Positions 63,640 to 64,000 of a stretch of 64,000 nucleotides of DNA are shown here, in pieces. The position numbers and the translations under genes were made by a program. The stretch spans positions 8,866,001-8,930,000 of the forward strand of contig AP026548.1 of NCBI GenBank assembly GCA_026075535.2. Reading direction: 5' to 3'. Below the pieces are notes generated by a model. The model did not search any database and was not told where the DNA came from. It worked only from the letters and a program-made list of their open reading frames with translations. Source of the DNA: Tricholoma matsutake. Taxonomy: Eukaryota > Basidiomycota > Agaricomycetes > Agaricales > Tricholomataceae. Each line of letters opens with the position of its first letter. Position 1 is the stretch's first letter.

Positions 63640-64000
63640 ATTTAGGAAACTTCTGTACAAAGAAAAGCAACAAACCACAGCTGAAACTGAGGTCGAGGAT
63701 GCTGAAAAGGAGAATGCCAGTCGGCTCGGACATCTCTTCACAAATAACCAACACTCAACTGACCTTCTCACTAGGTAGAACCAACACACCCATATTCTCA
63801 TGATACAATCAGGAGCAGGGCAACATCCTTCTATAATATGATCAAAAGCTCCATCTTTCAGCAAACCATCTCAAGGGAAAGTTCAGTAGCCAAAAGTCCA
63901 CTGTGAAAAGGACCGCCACCTGTATGGGAGTTTGCTGCCCAGTTCTTTGTGCCCCAGATTCTTGAAACTGTTGTCAAACCAGAGGCCACTGTAGAACTAA
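63640..64000 (+). other. possible exon fragments at the window end
   Basis: A charged frame (ETEVEDAEKENASRLGHLF) runs to about 63774. After an acceptor-like CATCTTTCAG (63852-63861) a second frame reads SSVAKSPL, TGA, KGPPPVWEFAAQFF, VPQILETVVKPEATVEL to the window edge. The TGA again fits Arg. The two frames do not join in phase with the splice sites I can see, and the family is unknown. The call is weak. Confidence 0.3.

Noticed and set aside
1..64000. TGA as a sense codon (recoded to Arg or Trp)
   Set aside because: The host-like reading frames end normally with TGA, TAA or TAG, and sister copies show CGA at the same codons, so mutation explains it.
1..64000. rRNA, ordinary tRNA genes or riboswitches
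   Set aside because: No stretch showed rRNA similarity or a complete cloverleaf; only the weak tRNA-like block near 29.8 kb was kept.

Overview
This window is a transposon graveyard from a filamentous basidiomycete, most likely an agaricomycete. The reasons are short GT..AG introns of about 48-55 bases, chromodomain Ty3/gypsy elements, Tad-like LINEs, fungal Helitron and hAT relatives, and a captured secreted heme peroxidase. I cannot name the species. Almost nothing is unbroken host sequence: the best host stretch is about 49.1-51.2 kb, with one small secreted-protein gene.

Layout. 1-8.1 kb: a copia remnant (+) hit by a G1-type gypsy element (1-1938, running off the window), by an LTR-bounded element carrying a peroxidase pseudogene (2793-7650, itself holding a solo LTR) and by gypsy G4 (8077-about 13838). 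13.8-21.9 kb: gypsy G5 (-), with a spliced coiled-coil/cysteine-cluster gene in antisense downstream of pol, then gypsy G6 (+). 21.9-25.75 kb: a 5'-truncated LINE with a poly(A) tail. 25.75-27.8 kb: a satellite of about 165 bp units in two opposed arrays. 27.8-29.9 kb: intergenic. 29.9-34.06 kb: a decayed Helitron (-). 34.45-49.10 kb: gypsy G2 (-, TSD AAGTA), containing a solo G1 LTR (TSD ATCGG) in gag and a complete G1 element (42901-48935, TSD TCAAG) in its 5' LTR; the whole stack interrupts an open reading frame. 49.2-51.2 kb: host region. 51.4-61.6 kb: a hAT transposon (-) split by the complete gypsy G3 (52913-60299, TSD ATAAT). 61.6-64 kb: unassigned ORFs and motif clusters.

Decay. Nearly every premature stop is TGA where a relative or the family shows Arg CGA, and frames are otherwise long. 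G2 and G3 pol each stay in one frame for over 4.2 kb. This is CpG decay (methylation or a RIP-like process), not random indel decay.

Biology. G1, G2 and G3 each have a TATA box 28-34 bases upstream of a CCTTAG start-like site, and a primer-binding site complementary to the 10-11 bases that begin there, so self-priming of the Tf1/sushi type is inferred. G2 and G3 carry a conserved extra ORF between pol and the 3' LTR encoding a one-pass membrane protein with a basic tail. G2 also has a second Gag-like ORF with two zinc knuckles. These accessory ORFs and the peroxidase-carrying element are the most novel parts.
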